The notes under the pieces: model-generated
What the model saw: only the letters and a program-made list of their open reading frames with translations
The model's database searches: none
What the model was told of the DNA's origin: nothing
Assembly (NCBI GenBank): GCA_013203355.1
Contig: JABMQH010000068.1
Location: 1-46,691, forward strand
Direction of reading: 5' to 3'
Length of the DNA: 46,691 nucleotides
Source: Candidatus Omnitrophota bacterium
Lineage (GTDB): Bacteria > Omnitrophota > Gorgyraeia > JABMQH01
In this document: positions 9,650 through 18,460 of the stretch, piece by piece
How positions within the stretch are numbered: the stretch's first letter is position 1
Layout: the number at the start of each line of letters is the position of its first letter
Translations under genes and position numbers: made by a program

Positions 9650-10552
9650 TTACCGTGAAATCACGCTGTAGCCAAGCCCAAGCCCTACAGACAATAATAC
9701 CACAAGCGCCAAATATACAGCCAATATTTTACCGCCAAACTCCTTCCTCAAAACCAGAACTGTCCCATAGCTGGTAATAGGCCCGATCAACAGCAGGACC
9801 ATGCCTGCGCCAACGCTTATCCCCTGGTTTATAAATGCATCCACCAAAGGGACGCTTGCGGTTGAGCATATATACATCAAAAGTCCAAAAATAACACTAA
9901 ATATATAACCAAACCACCCAGCTAAATAATGCTTAATAAAAAACCCTATCGGAAAAACACTCGCCACAACAGCAGCCAGCACAATACCGATTAAGAGCTC
10001 TACCCCTAACTCTTTCGGCATTTCCCAGAAAGAGTATTTTAATATTGAAACAATAACCTCTTTAGGCTTCCTCCCGTGCTTGTGCGATTCCCCCAACGCC
10101 ACATCCTCATTACAATGCGGGCAGGCCTCTTTTTGGGCAAATTTCGGCGTAAGTTTTAACCTATTGCCGATCAGCCCGCAAACAATACCCATTAGAATAA
10201 CCCCGAAGAATACATAAATCGTAAAATTGAAACCGAGTAATTTATAAGTAACCAAAAGCGCGCTTATTGATGTCGCGGGTGTTGCAATCAAAAAGGCCAA
10301 TACTGGCCCAAGCCCTGCACCTTTTTTGTAGAAACTTATGGCGACCGGCAAAGACCCCCAGCAGCAAACAGGCAGGAGCGTACCAACAATTGTGGCGGAC
10401 AAAATCGGCATAATGCCTTTTCTGCCCAAATATTTATTCACCCACCCGGTTGGAATAAGCTCGTAGGCCACCCCGCTTAAAAAAAACCCTATTAATACCG
10501 CCGGGATAACCTCAATAAAATAAGCATAAAGTACTGTTAAAAATCCACTCAT
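9650..10552 (-). CDS. Multi-TM permease of the DUF318/ArsP/SO_0444-like metal(loid) efflux type
   Basis: TLLPVCCWGSLPVAISFYKKGAGLGPVLAFLIATPATS and CPHCNED...HKHGRK loop; multiple hydrophobic segments. Confidence 0.8.
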   Translation of the reverse strand: MSGFLTVLYAYFIEVIPAVLIGFFLSGVAYELIPTGWVNKYLGRKGIMPILSATIVGTLLPVCCWGSLPVAISFYKKGAGLGPVLAFLIATPATSISALLVTYKLLGFNFTIYVFFGVILMGIVCGLIGNRLKLTPKFAQKEACPHCNEDVALGESHKHGRKPKEVIVSILKYSFWEMPKELGVELLIGIVLAAVVASVFPIGFFIKHYLAGWFGYIFSVIFGLLMYICSTASVPLVDAFINQGISVGAGMVLLLIGPITSYGTVLVLRKEFGGKILAVYLALVVLLSVGLGLGYSVISR

Positions 10553-11547
10553 ATCCTCAGGGCCTCCAGTTTGTCCTTATCTAAGGGCTTAACTTCAGTA
10601 AAGGACCTATCGTCCTTGCCGCTGGCCCAATGTTCCATGAGAACAGTATCACCTTCTGTTTTATCCGCATATCTTGCCACAATGCGAAGCGCAATACTTA
10701 AGTCATCCTCTGTTGCCTCGCCTCTTAAAAGCCCTATTGGGCCTGGTACATCCTTCGCGTCCATCAGCGAATCTTTCTCATCCGCAAGGGTGGATATTTT
10801 TTCATTTTCTTTTTCATTCCTGCCAACAATGAGTTTGCATGATTTTGATAACCTGAAATGCCTTCCTGCTTTTAACAAGAAAACATTATCCAGTGTGAAG
10901 TTTTTATGCGCTAATAGGTCTTTTGCCCTTTTTGAAAATCCAGGATCCGTCAAAAGGCACCCGCCGGCAGGGCATGGATATTCATTAAGATCCAACTCTT
11001 TGGCAAGCTCTATCTGGGGCTTTCTGGAACGTCCGGAAATCGCTAATAGCGCTTCTCTGTCTACAACACCTGTCTTCTCCGGAATACTCGGCTCAAATAA
11101 TTTCGCAGACAAAGGCCTTAAGATCAGCCCCTGGAGTCCGGATTCTTTTTCAATTACCATTAGTGGCGCTCTTCTTTGAGACATGGGTCTTTCACCCAAC
11201 ACCTCACCTGTTATGATAAATGAGGCATCGATCCTTTGCATGAATTCCTTTGCTCTCTTAAAAATAAATATCCTGCAATCTATGCAAGGATTAACCCCGC
11301 TGCCGTATCCATGCTTGGGGTTTTTAACTATTTCTAAATATTCATTTGTAATATTTTCTACCGTAATCTTTATGCCCAACTCCTTGGCGACCTTTGAGGC
11401 CTCATGCTGGCACCCCTTTTTTGTGCAGGTGCAAAATGTGGTCAGAAAATTTATTGCCTCAAGCTCAATCCCCTGCTCCAGCATAAGCTTAGCCGCCAAT
11501 GTGCTGTCTAGTCCACCAGATAATAAAACGACTGCTTTCTTATTCAT
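10549..11547 (-). CDS. PP-loop ATPase, ThiI/MnmA-like putative tRNA sulfurtransferase with C-terminal extension
   Basis: VLLSGGLDSTLAAKLM PP-loop; FCTCTKKGCQ, NPCIDCRIFIFKRA; 4-nt overlap with permease. Confidence 0.8.
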   Translation of the reverse strand: MNKKAVVLLSGGLDSTLAAKLMLEQGIELEAINFLTTFCTCTKKGCQHEASKVAKELGIKITVENITNEYLEIVKNPKHGYGSGVNPCIDCRIFIFKRAKEFMQRIDASFIITGEVLGERPMSQRRAPLMVIEKESGLQGLILRPLSAKLFEPSIPEKTGVVDREALLAISGRSRKPQIELAKELDLNEYPCPAGGCLLTDPGFSKRAKDLLAHKNFTLDNVFLLKAGRHFRLSKSCKLIVGRNEKENEKISTLADEKDSLMDAKDVPGPIGLLRGEATEDDLSIALRIVARYADKTEGDTVLMEHWASGKDDRSFTEVKPLDKDKLEALRI

Positions 11548-11594
11548 AATATGCTTATTCTACCACAAGCCTGGCATCTCTTTCAACCTGACAG

Positions 11595-11611
11595 ATCTAA
11601 CCTGGTTAGAT
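11595..11611. promoter_or_regulatory. Operator-like palindrome ATCTAACC-T-GGTTAGAT upstream of the PP-loop/permease operon
   Basis: Perfect 8-bp arms, 48-64 nt upstream of the ATG, just upstream of a TTGAAA-18-TAGAAT promoter-like pair on the minus strand. Confidence 0.5.
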
Positions 11612-11622
11612 TGGGCAGGATA

Positions 11623-11658
11623 GAAAAAATTTGGGCGCTCCGAAAGGAACGCCCAAAT
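11623..11658 (-). terminator. Rho-independent terminator of the 1025-aa gene
   Basis: ATTTGGGCG(T)TCC-TTTC-GGA(G)CGCCCAAAT followed by TTTTTTCT on minus strand. Confidence 0.85.
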
Positions 11659-11680
11659 GTATTCGAATTGTAGGATTCGA

Positions 11681-14600
11681 TTACGCTGACAGGAAGATGC
11701 TTCTCGAAGCAAGAATTTCCTGTTGGCGCGCTGCAGGCATAGGATGTGCCGTTGGCAACATGGGGAAGCTTCCCGCAAAGCCCAATCGTGCCTGCATGTC
11801 TGTATCATCCTTTAAGGCCAACAGCTTCAAGACATCCTCATCCGTGATCGCGTTCTCAAACAGTCTTGGCCCAACTGCTGCGTCTCTTGCTCCTCTAAGT
11901 TCCGCTAACATAGCCTTCAGCGCTGCAAAGGAACGGGTCCTTTGTATTGCCGCCGCTATCTGTGCCTCTGGCATATTCTGTCCTTGCATCTGTGCTATCT
12001 GTGTATTTAAATGCCGCATTAATATAAGCCCTTGGGCCACATTATCCACGGGGTTTGCTTGCACTTTCCCCACCTGGAGTTGAGTATTGAAATCCGCAAC
12101 ACTTAAGATCGGAACACCTTTAAGATTAGGATCTGCTTTCATTGCTGCCGCATCCTCAGGTGCTGCCATAACAAGCGGGGTTTCTCCTCTCCTTATGGCG
12201 GCTCTTACTTGTGCAGTGATGTTCCTAGCATTTGAATAGCCTTTTACCTGTACAGCACCAGCACTCGCCTCGGTTAATGTACCTCTAAGCTCTGCGCTTA
12301 CTGAATCCGTGTTAGCTGCGGGTACTATATACGTAAACTTTGACTTTGTAATATCGGTCCTTGCTTCCTGAGTAACTGCGTCAAAGATTGACATAAATCT
12401 CTTACATCTGGATGTAAACTGAACGTCTAAATCGCCATATGCAAATCTTGTCAATGCCCTTATGGCGTAGTGTACTTTTATACCTTCCCTACCTTCTCCT
12501 GCTGTTATGTGGGTTTGATACCATGCCCAGGCCTGCGCATCCTTCTGTAATTCAGTTTCCATCTCCGGCAGGGTTAGAAGCCCCGCATCATGTGCTGCTT
12601 CAAGGTCCTCGTGAGCAACTCCTACTGGGGTATCTGCCTCATCAAGCTGTAAACTTCTTGCAAGGGCTCTCACATTTTTATTTCCTATGCCGCCTATACC
12701 ATATTCATTATCATCAATAATACAAGTTGGCGCCACTGTGTGCTCTGCCACAGCTCTTAATTTTTCGTGAATAAAACTGCGGTGGCTTGCTGTCACTCCG
12801 GTAGCTGCACTAGCTGGTGGCAGGCCGGCTAATCTTTGCTGATGTTGGTCTTGACCGACTAGCTCTGCGTTTAGTGTCACCTCTACTGTTGAGTTAGGTT
12901 GTCCCGCAGGAACTCTTATGTCTCGTAGAGTTGCCTTTACTGCACCCGCGGTTGCGCCTTCGTGTGCAACTGCCGTTGCATCATATTCAGCACTTACGAC
13001 TGCATAAAATCCGATATTGCCGCCTGTTTCGCCTGTTTCCCCTGTCTGCGCATCTGCAGCCCTCTTTGTCGTTGCTACTGCCGCCAATCGAGCTGCTTCC
13101 GTTTCAACTTGCGCTGCTCCTTCGCCTAATTCTGGATGGGCAGCTACGTCAGCGCGCATTTCTACAACTACTGCGTCTATATCCGTGGCCGACTTAGCAT
13201 CCGCACCAGCTGCCTTAGCCAGGTTGGCTACGCCAGGGACTGTAGGTATTGAAGAAATCACCTTGCTTGCATATTCAAAATCTGCTTTTCTGGTCTTCTT
13301 ATATAACTCGCTGTAATCCCTTACAATATCAATCTTTGGGGCTATGATTACATATGAATACCCCTTTTGCTGCAACAGGTCCTTCATGTTCTCTGTGTGG
13401 AACCCGCCTGTCATAAGAATAGCTTTGTCTTTTCCGTACTTCTTGAGGTTGGCCTCTATATTCTTCATGAATGCCAAATCTCTGTCAAACGCAACCCTGT
13501 AAAATCTGCCAAGAAGAGGCATATTGCTATCTAACACCTTGACATCATCCGGTACAGGATTGGTAAGGTTAAACTTAGCTGAATTGTTCTTCAAAAATGT
13601 AAGCCAGTCCTTTAGGTCAAATTCTGCCTTATTGGCCTGAAAATAACTATATTCATCAGGTATTAGCTTTATGTTCACAAACCCTAATAGTATGGAAAGA
13701 CCTTTATCTATCTGGCTTAATTTCTTTTGTTCCGGTGTCTTCACTAAGGTAGCTTGCGACTTATCCACCAGCTGGTCAACTTCCTTAAATAAGAGGTTGA
13801 TGTTTATTTTCTCGTAGGTTGTAATGTATGTGGTATAAGTTGCCAGATTCTTATGCTTTAATATGTCTACTTTTGCGTTTTGAGCAGTATTTTTTAGGTA
13901 GGCATAAAATTCACCCTGTGAGATATCCCCGGTTCTGAATTGGACTCCCTTTGTCAAGAACTCATCTTTGGCTTTACCTTTGAGCGCCTTTTCTATCGCA
14001 TCCGTTGCCTCGGTGCGCTCTGTTTCAACCGCGATAAAATCAATCGCATCCTCTAAGCCTGCTGCTTCGCTAAATAACACTATGTTGGAAAAACTCTTTA
14101 CATCTATATTATTAGAGCCGGCTGCGCCTTGTAGATACTTTATGTACTCAACAAGTCCGATCTCATCTTTATCATAAGCGGTTACCTTCTCATCCAGCTC
14201 GCGTAATTCCTTTGTATATATATGGAGTTTCAGATTGGATGAAATGTTTTGGAGGTTCTGAATGAGACTTGCCATCGACTGGCGTTCAGCCGATATCGTG
14301 ATAAAGTCCTCTGACTGTGCCTTATATAAGGTTATATCTTCTATTCCTTGAATTGTAAAATTGGCATCAGAGATAAAATCCAAATACTCAACGGCTACTA
14401 TGTCAGCGTCTCCCAGTAATTTTTCAGCTGTCCTCTCGCGAACCGCCTTGGATTCTTTTCGGTATCTCTTAAAGTCGGTATTGCTATCATGCCGTTTGCC
14501 CTCCAAAAGAACAAGGTCAAACCCATAGTCCCGTATAAGAGACTCGAGTATGCCCACTTCGGCCTTCTGGGCCTCATAGTTTACGTGTATATCCTGCACA

Positions 14601-14758
14601 TAAGCTATTAATGGTCCATTGCCCTTGGCTACATGGGTTTCGACTATACGGCCATCATCTCTCGGAACAACAATTTTGGAAGGTTCTACTGCTGCAGCTA
14701 AAGAAATCTGGGATCCAAGGAAGATCCCCATTAACAAAAACAAAATGGTCTTTTTCAT
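11681..14758 (-). CDS. Large secreted protein: signal peptide, TraB/ChaN/EreA-like domain, Ala-rich linker, unassigned C-terminal region
   Basis: Signal peptide MKKTILFLLMGIFLGSQISLAAA; GPLIAYVQDIHVNYEAQ...LVLLEG and ILMTGGFHTENM motifs; own promoter and terminator. Confidence 0.75.
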   Translation of the reverse strand: MKKTILFLLMGIFLGSQISLAAAVEPSKIVVPRDDGRIVETHVAKGNGPLIAYVQDIHVNYEAQKAEVGILESLIRDYGFDLVLLEGKRHDSNTDFKRYRKESKAVRERTAEKLLGDADIVAVEYLDFISDANFTIQGIEDITLYKAQSEDFITISAERQSMASLIQNLQNISSNLKLHIYTKELRELDEKVTAYDKDEIGLVEYIKYLQGAAGSNNIDVKSFSNIVLFSEAAGLEDAIDFIAVETERTEATDAIEKALKGKAKDEFLTKGVQFRTGDISQGEFYAYLKNTAQNAKVDILKHKNLATYTTYITTYEKININLLFKEVDQLVDKSQATLVKTPEQKKLSQIDKGLSILLGFVNIKLIPDEYSYFQANKAEFDLKDWLTFLKNNSAKFNLTNPVPDDVKVLDSNMPLLGRFYRVAFDRDLAFMKNIEANLKKYGKDKAILMTGGFHTENMKDLLQQKGYSYVIIAPKIDIVRDYSELYKKTRKADFEYASKVISSIPTVPGVANLAKAAGADAKSATDIDAVVVEMRADVAAHPELGEGAAQVETEAARLAAVATTKRAADAQTGETGETGGNIGFYAVVSAEYDATAVAHEGATAGAVKATLRDIRVPAGQPNSTVEVTLNAELVGQDQHQQRLAGLPPASAATGVTASHRSFIHEKLRAVAEHTVAPTCIIDDNEYGIGGIGNKNVRALARSLQLDEADTPVGVAHEDLEAAHDAGLLTLPEMETELQKDAQAWAWYQTHITAGEGREGIKVHYAIRALTRFAYGDLDVQFTSRCKRFMSIFDAVTQEARTDITKSKFTYIVPAANTDSVSAELRGTLTEASAGAVQVKGYSNARNITAQVRAAIRRGETPLVMAAPEDAAAMKADPNLKGVPILSVADFNTQLQVGKVQANPVDNVAQGLILMRHLNTQIAQMQGQNMPEAQIAAAIQRTRSFAALKAMLAELRGARDAAVGPRLFENAITDEDVLKLLALKDDTDMQARLGFAGSFPMLPTAHPMPAARQQEILASRSIFLSA

Positions 14759-14820
14759 ATCTTTCTCTCCTTTTGTTATCGCTTTTATTTTTTGTTAGCA
14801 AGTGAATCTAGTATACTTCG

Positions 14821-14848
14821 AGTATACCACGAAAAACGTTTTTGTCAA
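14821..14848 (-). promoter_or_regulatory. Sigma70-type promoter of the 1025-aa gene (TTGACA-16-TATACT)
   Basis: Read on minus strand; flanked by 8-bp inverted repeat GTTAGCAA (14794-14801)/TTGCTAAC (14856-14863); -10 lies in GTATACTCGAAGTATAC. Confidence 0.65.
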
Positions 14849-14919
14849 GAAAAATTTGCTAACTTTTTTAACTCCTAACCTATCGGGGCGTATCTAATAT
14901 GTTTATTATCACATAAGAC

Positions 14920-15110
14920 AAAAAACCCCGCTGTGTCGTGTGAATCAAGTTAAAGCTTTGAACCTGTTATTTACAGGTGGGTACCTTCTTAAGCGGTTCA
15001 TGTTTACCAAAACTACCTAGGCCCTACAATCCGCGCTTAACGTTAGGTTCCCATTTAAAATTTATTGGCTCAAGCTTTGCCTTGTCAATCACGCACACAG
15101 CAGGGAACTT
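14920..15110 (-). ncRNA. ssrS: 6S RNA
   Basis: Closing stem CCCTGCTGTGTGCGTG / CACACGACACAGCGGGG followed by TTTTTT; internal TTGAGCCAATA similar to E. coli CTGAGCCGATA; own promoter TTGTTT-16-TATACT at 15157-15130. Confidence 0.82.
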
Positions 15111-15173
15111 TTGCTGTACTTCTAATAAAAGTATATCATAAAAGATAAAAAAAACAAGGAAACTTGCGCATGA

Positions 15174-17210
15174 TCATCTGATCACGGCTTTAAATTTTGC
15201 TACCAGTGCCTCTTTTATTTTATTATGCACCTTCTCTATTTGATTTTCTGTAAGTTGTTCGTCCTTAGCCAGATATTGAACGGAAAACGTAAGCCCCCTC
15301 TTCCCCGCCGGGATTTGTCCTCCGAAATATTCATCAAACAGCTCTACGCCTGTCAATAATTCCCCGCCTGATTCTTTAATAACATCGGCCAGTGCCATTG
15401 CGGGAACATCTTTTTCTATGATCAAAGAAATGTCTCTTGTTGCAGGAAGAAATTTCGCAAGTGTGGTAAATCTTTTTTCTACATTCACAAACTCAATCAG
15501 TTTTCCAAATTTTATCTCGCATAAGAAAACCTCTTTCTTGATGTCAAAGTTACTAAGCACGGATTTTTTAAGCTCGCCGATTACCCCCACTTCATTTTTA
15601 TTCACTGAAATCACAGCAGACCTCTCGGGATAAAAAATCTGGGGTGCGCTGTTTGAAAATTCGTAGTTGTTAATGCCTAAATTTTCCAGCAAAGTTTCAA
15701 CAACACCTTTTAGTTCAAAAAAATCCGTGTTTGTCTTTTGGCGCCAATCATTTTTTGCCCTGCCAGACATAAGAATACAAAGATTCTGCTCTTCTTGGCG
15801 CTTCCTGTCTTTTGAGATGGAATACACATTTGATAATTCAAAGATACCGAAGTCCTCTACCTTTCTATTGATGCTGAACTTGGCCGCATTCAGTATGCCA
15901 GGGATGAGGCTTGTGCGCATCACCTCTTGTTGATTGCTGGCAGGGTTTTTGATTGCTATAATGCTGTCTTCTAGAGCGGCGATCTTCTTTAAATCTTCTC
16001 TCCCGACGAGAGAATAGTTGACAACCTCTTCCATGCCTTCCGAAACCATAACCCTTCTTGCAAGTTCTGATATCTTTCTTTGAAATTCTTTTCTTTTCGA
16101 GTGGCCCACCATCATCGGAATCGTTGTAGGTATCTTATCATATCCATATATCCGGGTTATTTCTTCGATGAGGTCTTCTTCTCTCTTTAAATCTTTCCTG
16201 AACGATGGGGCCTCAACCCTTAATTTTTCCTGGGCGCCCGAAACCTTCAATCCCAAACTCTCCAAGATCCTTTTTGCCGCAATGGGTGTCAGCTCTAAAT
16301 TCAATATCTTGTTTGTCTTATTTAAAGACAGCTTAAGAATGTTTGTCTTGGCAGCCTTTATGCCAACATCTTTTACGATGCCGATTTTCCCTCCGCATAA
16401 CTCAACCATGAGTTTGGCCGCCCTATTGGAAGCAAGCGCGACGCCTTCCAGGTCTATGCCCCTCTCAAATCTATAACTTGAATCCGTTGTTAAAACCAGT
16501 TTCCTCTGAGTTCGCCTGACTGATATGGGATCAAAACAGGCGCTCTCGATCAAAACAGTTTTTGTGGACTCGGTGACTTCAGTATCAAGGCCGCCCATCA
16601 CCCCGGCAATTGCAATGGGCCGTTTTTCATCGGTGATGACAAGCATCTCATTGTCTAATTCCCTCTGGACGTTGTCAATTGTCAACATCCTCTCGCCTTT
16701 TTTGGCTTTTCTTACAACAATCTTCTGCCCGCTTAATTTATCATAATCGAAGGCGTGCAGGGGTTGGCCTGATTCCAAAAGACAAAAATTCGTTATATCC
16801 ACAACATTGTTTACCGGCCTTACGCCCACAGCCTCCAGCCTTGCTTTAAGCCAATCCGGGGAAGGCCCAACACGGACTCCGTCTACGATCCGTGCGGTAT
16901 AGCGCGGACACAGAAGTTTATCTTCTACCTCGACCTTAATTTGTTTGTCTCTGTTGGTTATTGGCAATAAGTTGGGGGTCTTTGGCACCTTCAGCTGCTT
17001 TCCTGTTACAGCCGATACCTCTCTCGCAACTCCGATAACACTTAACCAATCCGGCCTATTTGTCGTAACCTCTATCTCCAGTACGGAATCTTTCCCCTTC
17101 TCCTCTAAAGAGGTCACTTCCAAACCGGCCATGGTCAGCCATTGCGCCACCTGCTTAGCCGAATTCTTTACCCCTACGTACTCTTTTAGCCAATTATATG
17201 ATATTTTCAT
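15174..17210 (-). CDS. pheT: Phenylalanyl-tRNA synthetase beta subunit, lacking the tRNA-binding EMAP-like insertion
   Basis: MKISYNWLKEYVGV, VTTNRPDWLSVIGVAREV, B3/B4 and B5 domains, C-terminal FDX-ACB; 678 aa. Confidence 0.96.
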   Translation of the reverse strand: MKISYNWLKEYVGVKNSAKQVAQWLTMAGLEVTSLEEKGKDSVLEIEVTTNRPDWLSVIGVAREVSAVTGKQLKVPKTPNLLPITNRDKQIKVEVEDKLLCPRYTARIVDGVRVGPSPDWLKARLEAVGVRPVNNVVDITNFCLLESGQPLHAFDYDKLSGQKIVVRKAKKGERMLTIDNVQRELDNEMLVITDEKRPIAIAGVMGGLDTEVTESTKTVLIESACFDPISVRRTQRKLVLTTDSSYRFERGIDLEGVALASNRAAKLMVELCGGKIGIVKDVGIKAAKTNILKLSLNKTNKILNLELTPIAAKRILESLGLKVSGAQEKLRVEAPSFRKDLKREEDLIEEITRIYGYDKIPTTIPMMVGHSKRKEFQRKISELARRVMVSEGMEEVVNYSLVGREDLKKIAALEDSIIAIKNPASNQQEVMRTSLIPGILNAAKFSINRKVEDFGIFELSNVYSISKDRKRQEEQNLCILMSGRAKNDWRQKTNTDFFELKGVVETLLENLGINNYEFSNSAPQIFYPERSAVISVNKNEVGVIGELKKSVLSNFDIKKEVFLCEIKFGKLIEFVNVEKRFTTLAKFLPATRDISLIIEKDVPAMALADVIKESGGELLTGVELFDEYFGGQIPAGKRGLTFSVQYLAKDEQLTENQIEKVHNKIKEALVAKFKAVIR

Positions 17211-17229
17211 AGTTTTACTCGTGCGATAA

Positions 17230-17429
17230 GCAACGGGTGTCGTGTTTCTTTTTGGTATTGACAGGCCGATGGGGTCTTGAGCGTATAAGTTTTGCGCAGT
17301 TAATAGCTACCACCTAAATACCTCCGATACAGTAATCAGCCTATAATTATAAATCAGTACGACGACGCTGAAAGCAAAACTCGCGAAAGACCTCTCGGTC
17401 TAGCAATACCTGAGAGATAAACCCGTTGC
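17230..17429. ncRNA. Candidate structured RNA element between pheS and pheT (strand not resolved)
   Basis: Three strictly nested perfect complements: GCAACGGGT 17230-17238/ACCCGTTGC 17421-17429; GGTATTG 17254-17260/CAATACC 17404-17410; AGTTTTGC 17288-17295/GCAAAACT 17374-17381; inner TCAGC/GCTGA. Confidence 0.5.
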
Positions 17430-17437
17430 GTCATCTC

Positions 17438-18451
17438 TTAAAACTGCCGCAAAAATCTCAGATCATTTTCAAAAAACAACCTTATATCATCAACCCCAAA
17501 TTTAAGCATCGCTATCCTCTCAACACCCATGCCGAACGCAAATCCCGTCCATTTCTTGGGATCATACCCAACCATCTCGAATAGCCTGGGGTGTATCATG
17601 CCGGCACCCAATATCTCAAGCCAGCCCTTATGAGAGCAGACGCGGCAGCCTTTTCCCTTGCATATCATACAGGATATATCAACTTCGGCGGACGGTTCTG
17701 TAAAAGGAAAAAAGTGGGGCCTGAAACGCATCTTGATATCTTCGCCAAACATCTGTTTTGAAAACAGGGTTAAGATCCCTTTTAAATCAGAAAATTTTAT
17801 ATCCTTGTCCACCATAAAACCTTCTACCTGATGAAACATAAAAGAATGGCTTGCGTCAGTGGCATCCGGTCTAAAAACCTTCCCCGGCGCTATTACCTGC
17901 AGCGGCGGTTTTTCTTTTTCCATAACCCTGATCTGAACCGTCGAGGTCTGGCTTCTGAGTAAAGTATTATCATCTATATAAAAGGTATCAAAGGCATCCC
18001 TGGAAGGATGTTCTAAAGGAATATTTAATGCCTCAAAATTATAATGCGGGGTTTCTATCTCCGGGCCTTCGGCAATTTTGAAACCTAAATTCAAAAATAT
18101 CTCGTTTATCCTATTGGTGACCTGTGTAAGCGGGTGCAAATTACCCAGAGGCCTTTTTGTGCCCGGCATCGTGACATCTATTCTTTCACATTTCAGATCG
18201 TCCCTGGCTACACCTATCCTGCTCTTTGCCTCGCTCAAGGTTTCTGTGATCGAATTTTTTAAACTATTCAGCATGTTTCCGACCTTCGGCTTCTCCTCTG
18301 CTGAAATACTGCCCAATTCGGAAAAAAGCCTGTTAACCAAACCTTTTCTTCCCAAATATTTAACCCTCAGTTGTTCTATATGGTCGGGGGTTTCCGCTTG
18401 ATTGGCTTCTTTTATTGCCTGTTTCTGTATCTCTCTTATCTCTTCTTCCAT
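17438..18451 (-). CDS. pheS: Phenylalanyl-tRNA synthetase alpha subunit
   Basis: LHPLTQVTNRINEIFLNLGF, ATDASHSFMFHQVEGFMVD, GFAFGMGVERIAMLKFGVDDIRLFFENDLRFL. Confidence 0.97.
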   Translation of the reverse strand: MEEEIREIQKQAIKEANQAETPDHIEQLRVKYLGRKGLVNRLFSELGSISAEEKPKVGNMLNSLKNSITETLSEAKSRIGVARDDLKCERIDVTMPGTKRPLGNLHPLTQVTNRINEIFLNLGFKIAEGPEIETPHYNFEALNIPLEHPSRDAFDTFYIDDNTLLRSQTSTVQIRVMEKEKPPLQVIAPGKVFRPDATDASHSFMFHQVEGFMVDKDIKFSDLKGILTLFSKQMFGEDIKMRFRPHFFPFTEPSAEVDISCMICKGKGCRVCSHKGWLEILGAGMIHPRLFEMVGYDPKKWTGFAFGMGVERIAMLKFGVDDIRLFFENDLRFLRQF

Positions 18452-18460
18452 CGTTCTCTA

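Noticed and set aside
11560-11808. 82-aa minus-strand ORF over the terminator and 3' end of the 1025-aa gene
   Set aside because: Spans a rho-independent terminator and overlaps a supported CDS in another frame.
12439-13316. Plus-strand ORFs opposite the 1025-aa gene (12439..12720, 12931..13197, 13017..13316)
   Set aside because: Low-complexity antisense frames of an Ala-rich coding region, with no family motifs.
17211-17437. Phe T-box riboswitch upstream of pheT
   Set aside because: Contains GGTGGTAG but no T-box TGGNACC bulge or terminator/antiterminator; the nested stems do not match a T-box layout.
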